DNA of 64,000 nucleotides from Ochrobactrum quorumnocens (GTDB taxonomy: Bacteria; Pseudomonadota; Alphaproteobacteria; Rhizobiales; Rhizobiaceae): contig NZ_CP022604.1 in the NCBI RefSeq assembly GCF_002278035.1, positions 682,001 to 746,000 of the forward strand. The letters run 5' to 3'. Under the pieces are notes generated by a model. It worked only from the letters and a program-made list of their open reading frames with translations. It made no database searches and had not been told where the DNA came from. Positions within the stretch are counted from its first letter, which is position 1. Every line of letters begins with the position of its first letter. Shown here piece by piece: positions 1 to 9,158 of the stretch. The position numbers were made by a program, and so were the translations under genes.

Positions 1-337
1 CTGCAGCGTCGTCGCCTGCCTGTTCAATGCCCGAAACATCAAACGCTCGATAAACGGAAAGAAAATAGCTCTTCTCATAGGCCTTGCCTTCGAGCGCCAA
101 ATCAACCGTGATGACGTGGCTGAGCGAGCCTGCATCGAGTGCAGTTTCTTCTTTCAGCTCACGGACTGCTGCTGCCTCAGGAGTTTCACCGGCCTCAATG
201 CTGCCTCCGGGAAAGGCGAGCCAGCCCTTCCATGGCTCTTTGCCGCGTTCAACCAGCAAAAATCGGCCATCACGACGGCAGATGAGAGAGACACCGTGGA
301 TTTGAAGAGGGGCAGGGATGACGGGAACTGTAACCAT
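1..337 (-). CDS. NUDIX hydrolase, C-terminus cut off by the window edge
   Basis: Hydrolase of nucleoside diphosphates linked to another group, of the MutT/ADP-ribose pyrophosphatase kind; the substrate cannot be read from the sequence. The minus-strand frame is open from ATG 337-335 to base 1 (112 codons, no stop). The Nudix box lies at residues 45-65: G45, E51, then R59-E60 followed by E63-E64, so the metal-binding glutamates are present; the usual Gly after them is Ala66. The preceding LVERG...WLAFPGG segment is typical of small MutT-like proteins of about 140-150 aa, so perhaps 30-40 residues are missing. It is divergent from the HMCES gene across about 80 bp. The family is seen directly; a house-cleaning role is family knowledge. 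Confidence 0.85.
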   Translation of the reverse strand, partial: MVTVPVIPAPLQIHGVSLICRRDGRFLLVERGKEPWKGWLAFPGGSIEAGETPEAAAVRELKEETALDAGSLSHVITVDLALEGKAYEKSYFLSVYRAFDVSGIEQAGDDAA

Positions 338-420
338 ATTCAAGCTATGATCTGGTCAGCCTGCTTTGGCAACAGCAAACCCCACTTGACCATTCCGACA
401 AAAGCCTGAACATGGCCGCC

Positions 421-1200
421 ATGTGTGGACGTTTTTCTCTGACTGCAAGCCGCGAAGAAGTTGAAGCATTGCTTGGTGCGATGATCGAGGAGGATTTTCC
501 TCCCCGTTATAATATCGCGCCGACCCAGCCAATACTCTCTATTCTGGCAGGCGAAACCCCACCGCCGGGAAGCAATCGCCCCGGCCGGAGCGGTATGCTG
601 GTTCGTTGGGGCTTTGTGCCGTCATGGGTGAAAGATCCCAAAGACTGGAATCTGGTTTTCAACATTCGCTCTGAAACTGCGGCAGAGAAGAACTCGTTTC
701 GCGCGGCCTTAAATCATCGACGGGCCTTGATTCCGGCTTCCGGTTTTTACGAATGGCGGCGTGAGGGAAAGAATAAGGCGCAAGCCTATTGGATCAGGCC
801 GCGCCACGGCGGGATTGTCGCTTTTGGCGCGCTGGTCGAAACCTGGAGCAGTTCCGATGGCTCGCAAATCGATACTGCGGGCATTTTGACGACAAACGCA
901 AACGGATTGCTGCGGCCTATTCACGAACGTATGCCGGTGGTGGTGAAGCCAGAGGATTTCGCTCGTTGGCTAAACTGCAAAACCTTGCTTCCAAAAGATG
1001 TCGCCGACATTATGCGTCCAGTTCAGGATGACTTTTTTGAAGCCATTCCGGTGTCAGACAAGGTCAACAAAGTTGCCAATACTTCACCAGATCTGCAGAC
1101 AAGAGTGGAAGAAAGCTTGACGTCAGAACAGTCTCTGCCAAAAAGAAAGAAAAAGTCAGGGCCGGAGGAGGATTCGGGCGACCAGCTTTCGATGTTCTGA
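421..1200 (+). CDS. SOS response-associated peptidase, YedK/HMCES family
   Basis: SRAP-domain protein that forms a covalent thiazolidine link with abasic sites in single-stranded DNA and so shields them. The product is 259 aa. The start at 421 is preferred over the in-frame ATG at 412 because the family needs Cys at position 2 after Met removal, and 421 gives Met-Cys-Gly-Arg-Phe. Other conserved pieces are RYNIAPTQ, NIRSET, the GFYEW segment with the catalytic Glu, and HERMPV with the catalytic His. The C-terminal 35 residues are lysine-rich and low in complexity. A 9-bp hairpin follows at 1210-1243. It is divergent from the NUDIX gene, so the two may share a promoter region. Family certain; SOS regulation is not shown, as I see no LexA box. 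Confidence 0.93.
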   Translation: MCGRFSLTASREEVEALLGAMIEEDFPPRYNIAPTQPILSILAGETPPPGSNRPGRSGMLVRWGFVPSWVKDPKDWNLVFNIRSETAAEKNSFRAALNHRRALIPASGFYEWRREGKNKAQAYWIRPRHGGIVAFGALVETWSSSDGSQIDTAGILTTNANGLLRPIHERMPVVVKPEDFARWLNCKTLLPKDVADIMRPVQDDFFEAIPVSDKVNKVANTSPDLQTRVEESLTSEQSLPKRKKKSGPEEDSGDQLSMF

Positions 1201-1209
1201 TCACTTACA

Positions 1210-1243
1210 GCGGCTCCACTTAAGACTGAATAGTTGGAGCCGC
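1210..1243 (+). terminator. stem-loop after the HMCES gene, weak terminator candidate
   Basis: Perfect 9-bp arms (GCGGCTCCA at 1210-1218, TGGAGCCGC at 1235-1243) around a 16-nt loop. There is no T-tract right after it, so intrinsic termination is doubtful. Confidence 0.4.
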
Positions 1244-1327
1244 ATAGCTCATTGTTTTATGCATTTGCCTCACGCAAAACCGCTTCGCGCTTTTGGCTCA
1301 AATGCTATAATTTCAGGAAAGTCATCC

Positions 1328-1942
1328 GTGTTCTCAGCAGCTTTTTCAGGCTTTTTTCTTGGTGCGTCACTTATCATCGCTATCGGTGCACAAAACGCGT
1401 TCATCTTGCGGCAAGGCCTGCTGCGACAGCATGTCTTTATTCTGAGTCTAATCTGTGCACTTTCAGACGCGCTGCTGATCGCCGCCGGTGTTGCGGGGCT
1501 GGGTACGCTGATTGCTCAATCACCAAAGCTAATCTCGTTTGTTACGCTTGCAGGCGCTGCGTTCCTGTTCTGGTACGCGTCGGTCGCATTTCGCCGCGCG
1601 TTTCATCCAGAAGCAATGCAGGTGAGATCGAACGGCAGTGTCAGCCTGAAAGCTGCAGTTGCTACCTGTCTGGCGCTGACTTTCCTCAATCCGCATGTCT
1701 ATCTCGACACGGTGGTATTATTAGGCAGTCTTTCTGCCCGCTATGAAGGTTCTGCCCGCGCCGCTTATGGTGCAGGCGCGGTAATCGCATCATTTGTTTG
1801 GTTTTTCTCGCTCGGATATGGGGCGCGTCTGTTGCAACCCATCTTTGCGAAGCCTGCGGCCTGGCGGGTGCTCGATTGCATCATCGGTGTTGTGATGGCG
1901 CTAATCGGCATCAGCCTTCTAGTCAGATTCTTTAACAGCTAG
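1328..1942 (+). CDS. LysE/ArgO-family amino-acid exporter
   Basis: Inner-membrane exporter of basic amino acids or related compounds. The product is 204 aa from GTG 1328, with about six hydrophobic segments. The first segment carries the family hallmark GASLIIAIGAQNAFILRQGL, followed by a short charged stretch and a second helix. The frame is open from 1259, but GTG 1328 is preferred because AGGAAAG lies 6-7 nt upstream and it puts the first helix at the N-terminus as in ArgO/LysE. A TATAAT at 1306-1311 is very close to this start and has no good -35 partner. The last 24 nt overlap, antisense, the end of the 55-aa gene at 1919-2086. The substrate is not determinable. Confidence 0.88.
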   Translation: MFSAAFSGFFLGASLIIAIGAQNAFILRQGLLRQHVFILSLICALSDALLIAAGVAGLGTLIAQSPKLISFVTLAGAAFLFWYASVAFRRAFHPEAMQVRSNGSVSLKAAVATCLALTFLNPHVYLDTVVLLGSLSARYEGSARAAYGAGAVIASFVWFFSLGYGARLLQPIFAKPAAWRVLDCIIGVVMALIGISLLVRFFNS

Positions 1943-2086
1943 AATTGAGCTGCGCATGTTGTCGTTACGGGCTTCGCCCTTACGGTTCTTCTTATTCATG
2001 AGTGCTGCAAGGAGCACGGCAGGGCCGATTTCACGATACTGATCAATCAGCTTGTCTTGTCGTGGTTGCGGTTTATTTTTAGGCAT
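1919..2086 (-). CDS. small basic hypothetical protein, 55 aa
   Basis: Not recognised. Short ORF starting at ATG 2086 with a good ribosome-binding site (AAGAGGAA, about 6 nt upstream) and ending at TAG 1921-1919. It begins MPKNKPQPRQDKLI and has a central Ala/Leu patch (PAVLLAALM) followed by a Lys/Arg/Asn-rich tail. There is no signal peptide. It converges on the LysE gene, and the two 3' ends overlap by 24 nt. Support is the ribosome-binding site and protein-like composition; conservation could not be tested. Confidence 0.55.
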   Translation of the reverse strand: MPKNKPQPRQDKLIDQYREIGPAVLLAALMNKKNRKGEARNDNMRSSILAVKESD

Positions 2087-2533
2087 TGGTTCATTCCTCT
2101 TCCAATTACACTCACTATTTTGTGATTGATTGAGACGGAATGAAGGCTGTTTGGAGCCGGTTTTGGGGAATTCCGGTTAACAGCTGTGAAGGTTTAACAC
2201 GGTTGCCGAAATACCACAGCATTCTCGGCTATCCCCAATTCAGCTCATTATTCTCGCGTATCCAACAAACAAAACCGCTTCATCCTTCTTTTGGAAATGC
2301 TTTATTTCGCTCGAACTTTTCCAAAAGCTCTTGACGGGGATAAAGTCGAGAGAGATAAGTAGCGTCATGAAAACGCCGACCACAATCATTTGTACTGGTT
2401 CGATTATTATTGGCTAGCAGCTTGCTGGCCCGGCCGTTTTCGTCTCCCCTACCATAAAACAGGATGATAACGCCCCGGCCAGTCGGCTGCGGTCCTTCGT
2501 GCCCGTATTTTCTGGTCCTTCTGGGGAAATAAA
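2087..2533. other. 447-bp intergenic region upstream of cysS
   Basis: No convincing gene here. Frames on both strands lack ribosome-binding sites and run into neighbouring genes. A stretch near 2150-2185 (GGAGCCGGTTTTGGGGA) faintly resembles the core of the palindromic repeat at 19977-20084 and may be a decayed piece of it. The region should hold the promoters for cysS and for the 55-aa gene, but I see no clear -35/-10 pair. Confidence 0.4.
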
Positions 2534-4051
2534 ATGGCTGACGCGCCGCAACTACGTCTGTACAACACCGCAACTCGCGCGAAGGAGGACTTTGTCCCCA
2601 TCGATGCAAACAATGTGCGCATGTATGTATGCGGACCGACTGTTTACGACTTCGCCCATATCGGCAATGCGCGCCCGGTCATTGTCTTCGATGTGCTGTT
2701 CCGTTTGCTTCGTCATGTCTATGGCGAGGCGCATGTCACTTATGCGCGTAACATCACTGACGTTGACGACAAGATCAACGCACGTGCGGCGAGCGAATAT
2801 CCTGATCTCCCGCTCAATGAAGCAATCCGTCGGGTAACAGAGGGCACAAACAACCAGTTTCAGGCGGATATCAAAGCGCTGGCAAACTTAGAGCCTTCGA
2901 GCCAGCCACGTGCGACTGAGCATCTGGATGATATGCGTGACCTGATTGAGAAGCTGGTTGAGCGCGGTGTCGCCTATGTTGCCGATGACCATGTACTTTT
3001 CTCGCCGTCTGCAATGAATACGCTGGGCGGCGCACGTTATGGCGCGCTCTCGCACCGTCCTTTTGATGAAATGCTAGCTGGCGCCCGTGTTGACGTTGCA
3101 TCTTACAAGCGCGACGAGATGGATTTCGTACTCTGGAAGCCATCGCGCAATGGGGAACCCGGCTGGCCATCGCCTGCGGGCATTCAAACGCTTGGCCGTC
3201 CCGGTTGGCACATCGAGTGCTCGGCCATGTCCATGGCCAAGTTGCTGTCACCTTTTGGTGGCGGCCTGCAGTGCGATGATCCGTATAAGAACCAGTTCGA
3301 CATTCATGGTGGCGGTATCGATCTCGTGTTTCCGCACCATGAAAATGAGCTTGCGCAGTCATGCTGCGCATTCGGCACTGAGCGCATGGCCAGCATCTGG
3401 ATGCATAACGGCTTCCTGCAGGTCGAAGGACAGAAGATGTCGAAGTCTCTCGGCAATTTCATCACCATTCGCGATGTGTTGAATGATGGTCTACCGCAGC
3501 TTGGTGTGTGGGATGGCAAGGCTGCACGCGATCGATGGGTCGGTCTGGCTGCACGTCTTTCGATGCTGCAAACGCATTATCGCGAACCGATCAACTGGAC
3601 GGCACAGCGCCTGGCAGAATCCGCCGAAGAACTGCATCGCTGGTATGGATTGCTGCGTGATGCAGATTTCGCAATGCCGTCTTCGCTTTCATCGGTTGGT
3701 GAAGTTGCGGAAGCACTGTCAGATGATCTGAATACCTGGACTGCAATCACGGCGCTGCGCAAGGCATTCAAAGCCAGGGACGTTGCAGCTTTGGGCGAAG
3801 GTATGACGCTATTAGGCTTGCTCGACCCTTATTTCGTGACAGCACAGGACGTACCGGTCTTTGCAAAGGCTGATGTCGACACGGCTGCAATTGAAGCATT
3901 GATTGCCGAGCGTCTGCGTGTGATCGTCGACAAAAACTGGGCCGAAGCTGATCGTATTCGCGATGAATTGCTGGCAGAGGGTGTGCAGTTGAAGGATGGC
4001 AAGGATCCTGCCACCGGCGAACGCATCACGACTTGGGATGTGGTAAGCTAA
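2534..4051 (+). CDS. cysS: cysteine--tRNA ligase
   Basis: Charges tRNA-Cys with cysteine in the cytoplasm. The product is 505 aa, in the range for bacterial CysRS (about 460-500). Class I signatures are the HIGH-like segment after [13 protein letters not shown] (residues 33-45, with Cys33 as a zinc ligand), the zinc-site segments around [10 protein letters not shown] and [15 protein letters not shown], and KMSKS at 301-305. The C-terminal helical domain ends with a [19 protein letters not shown] tail. The start ATG 2534 follows CTGGGGAAATAAA. The GFA-domain gene starts 27 bp downstream and may be co-transcribed. Confidence 0.98.
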   Translation: MADAPQLRLYNTATRAKEDFVPIDANNVRMYVCGPTVYDFAHIGNARPVIVFDVLFRLLRHVYGEAHVTYARNITDVDDKINARAASEYPDLPLNEAIRRVTEGTNNQFQADIKALANLEPSSQPRATEHLDDMRDLIEKLVERGVAYVADDHVLFSPSAMNTLGGARYGALSHRPFDEMLAGARVDVASYKRDEMDFVLWKPSRNGEPGWPSPAGIQTLGRPGWHIECSAMSMAKLLSPFGGGLQCDDPYKNQFDIHGGGIDLVFPHHENELAQSCCAFGTERMASIWMHNGFLQVEGQKMSKSLGNFITIRDVLNDGLPQLGVWDGKAARDRWVGLAARLSMLQTHYREPINWTAQRLAESAEELHRWYGLLRDADFAMPSSLSSVGEVAEALSDDLNTWTAITALRKAFKARDVAALGEGMTLLGLLDPYFVTAQDVPVFAKADVDTAAIEALIAERLRVIVDKNWAEADRIRDELLAEGVQLKDGKDPATGERITTWDVVS

Positions 4052-4078
4052 CTGCCTTTTAATTGGAGGGAGGATGCC

Positions 4079-4549
4079 ATGACGCTTGATAACAAGCCGC
4101 TTTATAGTGGGGGATGCCAGTGCGGTGCGGTGCGCTTTCGTGTAGAAGGGGCACTCGGCTCAGCTTCGATCTGTCATTGCCGCATGTGCCAGAAGGCGTT
4201 TGGCAATTTCTATGCGCCACTGGTTTCAGTTGGGGAAGCAAACCTCACATGGACCCGCGACGAGCCAAAGCGCTTCCAGTCATCCAATCACGTCAAGCGC
4301 GGGTTCTGTCCTGAGTGTGGAACCCCGCTCACCTATGAGGCGCCGGATGGCGTAGCGCTCTCCATCGGCGCTTTCGATGCGCCGGAAGAGATCGAACCCA
4401 CGGTTCAATGGGGCGTCGAGGTCAAGCTTCCCTATGTCGATAACCTCGCAAAACTGCCCGGTTACGAAACAGAGCGTGATCCGGAAAGTATCGAGTTTGT
4501 AAGAACCATGGTGTCCTACCAACACCCAGACCACGACACTGACAACTGA
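4079..4549 (+). CDS. GFA/CENP-V domain zinc protein
   Basis: Member of the glutathione-dependent formaldehyde-activating (GFA) fold. Most members have no proven enzymatic role, so formaldehyde activation should not be assumed. The product is 156 aa. Zinc-binding cysteines are visible: C13 and C15 in GGCQCGAVRF, the CHCRMCQK segment, and CPECGTPL. The ribosome-binding site GGAGGGAGGA is strong. It lies between cysS and cimA with small gaps on both sides, consistent with read-through transcription. Family secure, biochemical function unknown. Confidence 0.9.
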   Translation: MTLDNKPLYSGGCQCGAVRFRVEGALGSASICHCRMCQKAFGNFYAPLVSVGEANLTWTRDEPKRFQSSNHVKRGFCPECGTPLTYEAPDGVALSIGAFDAPEEIEPTVQWGVEVKLPYVDNLAKLPGYETERDPESIEFVRTMVSYQHPDHDTDN

Positions 4550-4596
4550 AAAAGCCATACATTCTAACGGCATATACCCACCGACAGGCAGGCAAA

Positions 4597-6210
4597 ATGG
4601 CACGCGAGCGCATCTATATCTACGACACGACTTTGCGGGACGGACAGCAAACTCCCGGCGTTGATTTCTCTGTCGAAGACAAAAAAGCAATTGTCATTCT
4701 GCTCGAAGAATTGGGCGTGGATTATGTTGAGGGTGGCTATCCCGGGGCGAACCCGACCGATACTGCTTTCTTCAAAAAGCGTCAGACTTCGCGCGCCAAA
4801 TTTACAGCTTTCGGCATGACCAAGCGCGCCGGAGTCTCTGCCTCCAACGATCCGGGTCTGACGGCCCTTTTGCAAGCTTCAAGCGATGCAATCTGTTTCG
4901 TGGCGAAGAGCTGGGATTATCATGTGAGGATCGCGCTCGGCTGTACCAACGAGGAAAATCTGGAATCGATCACAGCCTCGGTTACAGCCGTTCGTATGGC
5001 TGGCCGTGAAGCGCTGGTCGATTGTGAACATTTCTTCGATGGCTACAAAGCCAATCCGGAATACGCGTTGGCGTGCGCGAAGGCTGCCTATGAAGCTGGC
5101 GCGCGCTGGGTCGTTCTTTGCGACACCAATGGCGGAACGCAGCCATCAGAAGTGGCGGAGATTATCAATGCTGTGAAAGCACATGTTCCGGGCGAAAGCC
5201 TTGGCATTCACGCGCATAACGACACCGAACAGGCTGTCGCGGTTTCGCTTGCTGCAATCGATGCAGGCGTGCGCCATGTGCAGGGAACGCTTAATGGGAT
5301 CGGCGAGCGCTGCGGCAATGCCAACCTTGTTTCACTCATCCCGACGCTGGTATTGAAGCCGTATTGGGCTGATCGCTTTGAGCTCAGCGTAAAGCCTGAT
5401 GCTCTCAAAGCCATCACCCGTATCTCGCGCGCCTTCGATGATATTCTTAACCGGGCACCGACAGAGCAGGCTCCTTATACAGGCACATCTGCCTTCGCTA
5501 CCAAGGCAGGCATTCACGCGTCGGCGCTACTCAAAGACCCGCAGACTTATGAACATGTTCCGCCTGAAACTGTCGGCAATCGCCGACGTGTCATGGTGTC
5601 GGATCAAGGCGGCAAGTCGAATTTCATCGCGGAATTGGAGCGTCGTGGCATCCGCGTCGCCAAGGATGACGTGCGGCTCGATACGTTGATCGTGCTGGTC
5701 AAGGAGCGTGAAGCGGAAGGCTACGCCTATGAAGGTGCGGATGCGAGCTTCGAACTTCTGGCGCGAGCCATGCTCACGCCACAGCCGGAATTCTTCAAGG
5801 TAGATTCCTTTCGCTGCCTCGTCGAACGACGTTTTGATGCCAACGGCATGCTGAAAACGGTTTCCGAGGCCGTGGTTAAAGTCGAAGTCGATGGCGAGAT
5901 GCATATGTCGGTTGCCGAAGGCCATGGTCCGGTCAACGCGCTAGACATTGCGCTGCGCAAGGATCTTGGGCGCTATCAGGACGAAATCGTGGACCTTGAA
6001 CTGGTCGATTTCAAGGTGCGTATCCTCAATGGGGGTACCGCAGCTATCACCCGCGTTCTGATCGAATCGGGTGACGCAACAGGCGCACGTTGGCGCACGG
6101 TCGGCGTCTCCGACAACATCATTGATGCATCGTTTCAGGCGTTGATGGATTCGGTCAATTATAAGCTGATGAAGAACCGTTCGCTCGCGGGTTTGGTGGC
6201 GGCGGAATAG
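4597..6210 (+). CDS. cimA: (R)-citramalate synthase
   Basis: Condenses acetyl-CoA with pyruvate to give (R)-citramalate, the threonine-independent route to 2-oxobutyrate for isoleucine. The product is 537 aa. The DRE-TIM barrel signature D10-TTLRDGQQ-18 and the metal-binding HAHND near residues 205-209 are present; the C-terminal third is the LeuA-type allosteric dimerisation domain. The N-terminus and the VEGGYPGANPTD segment match the cimA group rather than leuA or nifV. A terminator candidate follows at 6306-6327. A homocitrate or isopropylmalate synthase cannot be strictly excluded, but the length and motifs favour citramalate synthase. Confidence 0.9.
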   Translation: MARERIYIYDTTLRDGQQTPGVDFSVEDKKAIVILLEELGVDYVEGGYPGANPTDTAFFKKRQTSRAKFTAFGMTKRAGVSASNDPGLTALLQASSDAICFVAKSWDYHVRIALGCTNEENLESITASVTAVRMAGREALVDCEHFFDGYKANPEYALACAKAAYEAGARWVVLCDTNGGTQPSEVAEIINAVKAHVPGESLGIHAHNDTEQAVAVSLAAIDAGVRHVQGTLNGIGERCGNANLVSLIPTLVLKPYWADRFELSVKPDALKAITRISRAFDDILNRAPTEQAPYTGTSAFATKAGIHASALLKDPQTYEHVPPETVGNRRRVMVSDQGGKSNFIAELERRGIRVAKDDVRLDTLIVLVKEREAEGYAYEGADASFELLARAMLTPQPEFFKVDSFRCLVERRFDANGMLKTVSEAVVKVEVDGEMHMSVAEGHGPVNALDIALRKDLGRYQDEIVDLELVDFKVRILNGGTAAITRVLIESGDATGARWRTVGVSDNIIDASFQALMDSVNYKLMKNRSLAGLVAAE

Positions 6211-6305
6211 CCGTCGCTCTTCACGATCATTGATGCTTTGATCAGTTTAATTGAATAGATTTTATGGATCGATGGGCGCATAGCAAAATATCCAGCCCTA
6301 AATAG

Positions 6306-6327
6306 CCCTCGGCTTTTGGGGGTTTTT
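6306..6327 (+). terminator. intrinsic terminator after cimA
   Basis: CCCTC at 6306-6310, loop GGCTTTT, GGGGG at 6318-6322 (one G-T pair), then five Ts. A short stem but the right architecture. It sits just upstream of the rarD start. Confidence 0.5.
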
Positions 6328-6345
6328 CTTATTGCGGAGATAGAA

Positions 6346-7269
6346 ATGGCCGAGCAAACCTTATCCGGAGGCCAACTTTCGGATGGAAGCCGTGGCTTCA
6401 TGATGGCTATGGGGGCTTATGGTCTTTGGGCTCTCTTGCCTTTCTATCTTAAAGCGCTGTCACATCTGCCTGCGCTCGAAATCGTCGCCCATCGCGTTAT
6501 TTGGTCGGTTCCTGTGGCGGCAGTTCTGCTCCTTGCCATCGGCCAATTCCGAACAATCCTTGATGCTTTGCGCAAGCCGCGAATGCTCGCTATGGCCGCA
6601 CTGACCGCCGCACTGATTACCATCAACTGGTCGGTCTATGTCTGGGCGGTTGCACATGATCAGATTATCGGCGCAGCACTCGGCTATTATATCAACCCGT
6701 TGTTTAACGTGGTTCTTGGCGGACTGTTTCTTGGAGAACGTCTGACCAAAGTTCAATATATCGCTGTCGGGTTTGCTTTCGCGGCGGTTCTTGTTCTCAC
6801 ATTCAATGCCGGTGGTCTGCCATGGGTTTCGCTGGTTTTGCCCCTGACTTTCGGCCTCTACGGCTTTTTCCGTAAGTCCCTGCCGATGCCACCTTTGCAA
6901 GGCTTCACGCTCGAAGTCGTCATTCTGTCGGTCCCTGCACTTGGCTATGTTCTGTGGTTGACGGCAAATGGTCAGGATCACTTCTTCTCAGGGGAATCCG
7001 TATCGAATATCTGGCTGCTTTTGCTGGCGGGCCCATTCACGGCTATTCCGCTCATTCTTTATGCGGGCGGTGCAAAGCTTCTGCGCTATACGACGCTCGG
7101 CTTAATGCAGTATCTCACACCTACATTGCTGTTCGTCTTCGCGATCTTCATCTTCCATGAGCCGTTCTCGCATGCGCAGCTTGTGGCTTTTGTGCTGATC
7201 TGGGTCGGTTTGATAATCTATACATGGTCCTCTCTCTCCGCACATCGCAAGGCGCGAGCGAGCGCTTGA
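6346..7269 (+). CDS. rarD: RarD-type EamA-family permease
   Basis: Ten-helix inner-membrane protein of the drug/metabolite transporter superfamily, RarD group. The product is 307 aa from ATG 6346 (GCGGAGATAGAA upstream; the open frame from TTG 6316 lacks such a site). RarD-typical segments include GFMMAMGAYGLWALLPFYLK at the N-terminus, the EIVAHRVIWSVP segment after helix 1, NWSVYVWAV, and YINPLFNVVLGGLFLGERL. Called chloramphenicol-sensitive protein in E. coli; the substrate is unknown. A weak ATTATGGC/GCCATAAT hairpin follows at 7308-7330. Confidence 0.88.
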   Translation: MAEQTLSGGQLSDGSRGFMMAMGAYGLWALLPFYLKALSHLPALEIVAHRVIWSVPVAAVLLLAIGQFRTILDALRKPRMLAMAALTAALITINWSVYVWAVAHDQIIGAALGYYINPLFNVVLGGLFLGERLTKVQYIAVGFAFAAVLVLTFNAGGLPWVSLVLPLTFGLYGFFRKSLPMPPLQGFTLEVVILSVPALGYVLWLTANGQDHFFSGESVSNIWLLLLAGPFTAIPLILYAGGAKLLRYTTLGLMQYLTPTLLFVFAIFIFHEPFSHAQLVAFVLIWVGLIIYTWSSLSAHRKARASA

Positions 7270-7307
7270 TAAATTTAACTTGAGCATTCGTGCTTTATTT
7301 CCGTTGG

Positions 7308-7330
7308 ATTATGGCCACAGGAGCCATAAT
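7308..7330 (+). terminator. small stem-loop after rarD
   Basis: Perfect 8-bp arms ATTATGGC and GCCATAAT with a 7-nt loop, followed by TTTAG. AT-rich, so a weak terminator at best. Confidence 0.3.
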
Positions 7331-7394
7331 TTAGCCGTGCTCTGGCCCTCTGGTCCGTCTTCTATTTCAGATGGAATTTGGAGACGCTCACTGC

Positions 7395-9158
7395 ATGCTA
7401 TTTCGCATTGCCCGCAGAGATAAGCAGATTCATGTTGTTGTATCCCCGGATCTCGCGATCCGGTCCGATGCTTCATATGCTGCTTTGTCTGCTGTGCATG
7501 CAAAACTCGCACCGCTTTCGCAGCGTACTCTCAAACCCCTCGAACGTATTCGCTTTTCATTTCATACCCACATTCGTGCCTGCATAGCGCTTGCCTCAGC
7601 AACGTTGTTGGCAGGTGGGGCCATGGTTCTGTTAACGGGCGGCTTGGTGCGTCATGGGCATGCGTCTCAGCCGGTTATGGTTGATCCCACGACATTCGTT
7701 CATAGCCGCGCTGCAATGAAGGAAGCCCGCTTACTTCCCCAGAATAATCTCGACGAGAACCGCCGGATTGCCAAGCGCATCGATATTGCGGAAGGCACCG
7801 ACGATGGCGAGGCGACGCTTTTTACTTATCAGCATGTCATTCTTGATCTGGAAAATGAGAGGAGTCCGCAAGGTCTGATAAGTCACAGTCCTTTAAAAGT
7901 TGAACGGCGAGGGGGCAGCGCCTCTATTCATGATACGGAAATATCAGCACTCGCCAATCAGAAAGGCGTGCCGCTAAATGTAAGTTTTGCGAAGCCTGCC
8001 GGTATAGCCCATCAGGCAGCTCATGAAATCGTTCTCGCTCCACAATCGCGTGAGAAGGTGGGCGTGCTCATGCAGGCGGCTGATGTTGCTGCAGAAGATG
8101 CTGCAAATCTGGAACAGGCACTCGGGCGAAAAGACCTTGTTCCCGGTGACAATCTGGTGCTGCTTCTGGATCAGTTGCCCAACAAACCCGCGCACATAAC
8201 CATGGCGCGGTTTCGGCATGGCAGCGCGTCGGACTCGGTTTATGGCCGCACAGATGATGGTGTCTTCCGCGCCAATGATAATCAGCGGCTTTTTGCGCGG
8301 CTTTCTCATGATGCGATGCTCTCGGCATCATATCCCGCTGTCGCGATTCGGACTGATGGCTCCATTCAATCTCGACTGATTGCAGCAGGGGCTCCACGCG
8401 CGGTTGCAGACGATGTGAAGAAGCTTGCTTCTGAAAATAATGTGTCTCTCCAGAAAGGTGCCAACGGGGCCGATAAAATAGATCTTTTGTTTCGTGAAAG
8501 CGTAGACACTGATCCGGAACTGGTCTTCGTCGAGTTTACGTCGCACGGCGAGAGCAAACGCTTATACAGACATGAAGTTGAAGGAAACGCCGATTACTTC
8601 AACGAGGACGGCTCCTCGATGACCAAATATCTCATGCACAAGCCATTGCCGAATGGTCGCCTAAATGATGGCTTCGGTTGGCGTGTTCATCCCGTTCTGC
8701 ATGTTCGCAAACATCATAACGGTGTCGACTACGATGCCCCGATCGGTTCTCCCATTGTTGCGGCGGGCGACGGAACCGTAGAGCTGATTTCATCGCAAAA
8801 GGGCTATGGCAAGTATGTCCGTATTCGCCACCAAGGTGGCTACAGCACCACCTATGCTCACTTATCCGCTGAGGCTAAAGGCCTGAAAGTCGGACAGCAT
8901 GTGAAGCAGGGGGAGGTTATCGCCTATGTCGGCTCAACCGGTTATTCGACGGGTCCGCACCTTTATTACGAGTTGAAAGTCGGTGATCATTATGTCGACC
9001 CGCTGAAAGCGCAGCTCAATGCGGGCGAAAAGCTTACAGGTTCATCCATGTCGAGTTTCCGTTCGGAAATTGATCACGTGGACAAGGTTTTCAAACAGAT
9101 GAACCTTACGCCGATGACAGCTGCTCCCAACTCCAGTTTAGATCATACCGGGCGATAA
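7395..9158 (+). CDS. M23-family peptidase-like envelope protein with an altered active site
   Basis: LytM/M23 domain protein, presumably acting on or near peptidoglycan, or as an activator of an amidase. The product is 587 aa from ATG 7395 (GGAG about 12 nt upstream); ATG 7371 in the same frame is possible. One membrane anchor lies near residues 60-85, followed by a long periplasmic region, with the M23 domain in roughly the last 160 residues. The zinc-binding HNGVD motif (His codon 8715, Asp codon 8727) and a TYAHLS His are present. The C-terminal HxH motif reads HLYYE (8958-8972), so the second His, normally a zinc ligand, is Tyr. The 3' end overlaps rsmA by 16 nt on the other strand. Catalytic activity is therefore uncertain. 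Confidence 0.88.
   Translation: MLFRIARRDKQIHVVVSPDLAIRSDASYAALSAVHAKLAPLSQRTLKPLERIRFSFHTHIRACIALASATLLAGGAMVLLTGGLVRHGHASQPVMVDPTTFVHSRAAMKEARLLPQNNLDENRRIAKRIDIAEGTDDGEATLFTYQHVILDLENERSPQGLISHSPLKVERRGGSASIHDTEISALANQKGVPLNVSFAKPAGIAHQAAHEIVLAPQSREKVGVLMQAADVAAEDAANLEQALGRKDLVPGDNLVLLLDQLPNKPAHITMARFRHGSASDSVYGRTDDGVFRANDNQRLFARLSHDAMLSASYPAVAIRTDGSIQSRLIAAGAPRAVADDVKKLASENNVSLQKGANGADKIDLLFRESVDTDPELVFVEFTSHGESKRLYRHEVEGNADYFNEDGSSMTKYLMHKPLPNGRLNDGFGWRVHPVLHVRKHHNGVDYDAPIGSPIVAAGDGTVELISSQKGYGKYVRIRHQGGYSTTYAHLSAEAKGLKVGQHVKQGEVIAYVGSTGYSTGPHLYYELKVGDHYVDPLKAQLNAGEKLTGSSMSSFRSEIDHVDKVFKQMNLTPMTAAPNSSLDHTGR

Noticed and set aside
1306..1311. TATAAT box upstream of the LysE gene as promoter
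   Set aside because: Transcription from it would begin within the ribosome-binding site, and there is no -35 box at the right distance.
2140..2334. Plus-strand ORF upstream of cysS
   Set aside because: No ribosome-binding site, unusual composition, and overlap with a likely promoter region; no resemblance to any protein I know.
2280..2609. Minus-strand ORF across the cysS start
   Set aside because: Shadow frame running into the cysS coding sequence; no start signal.
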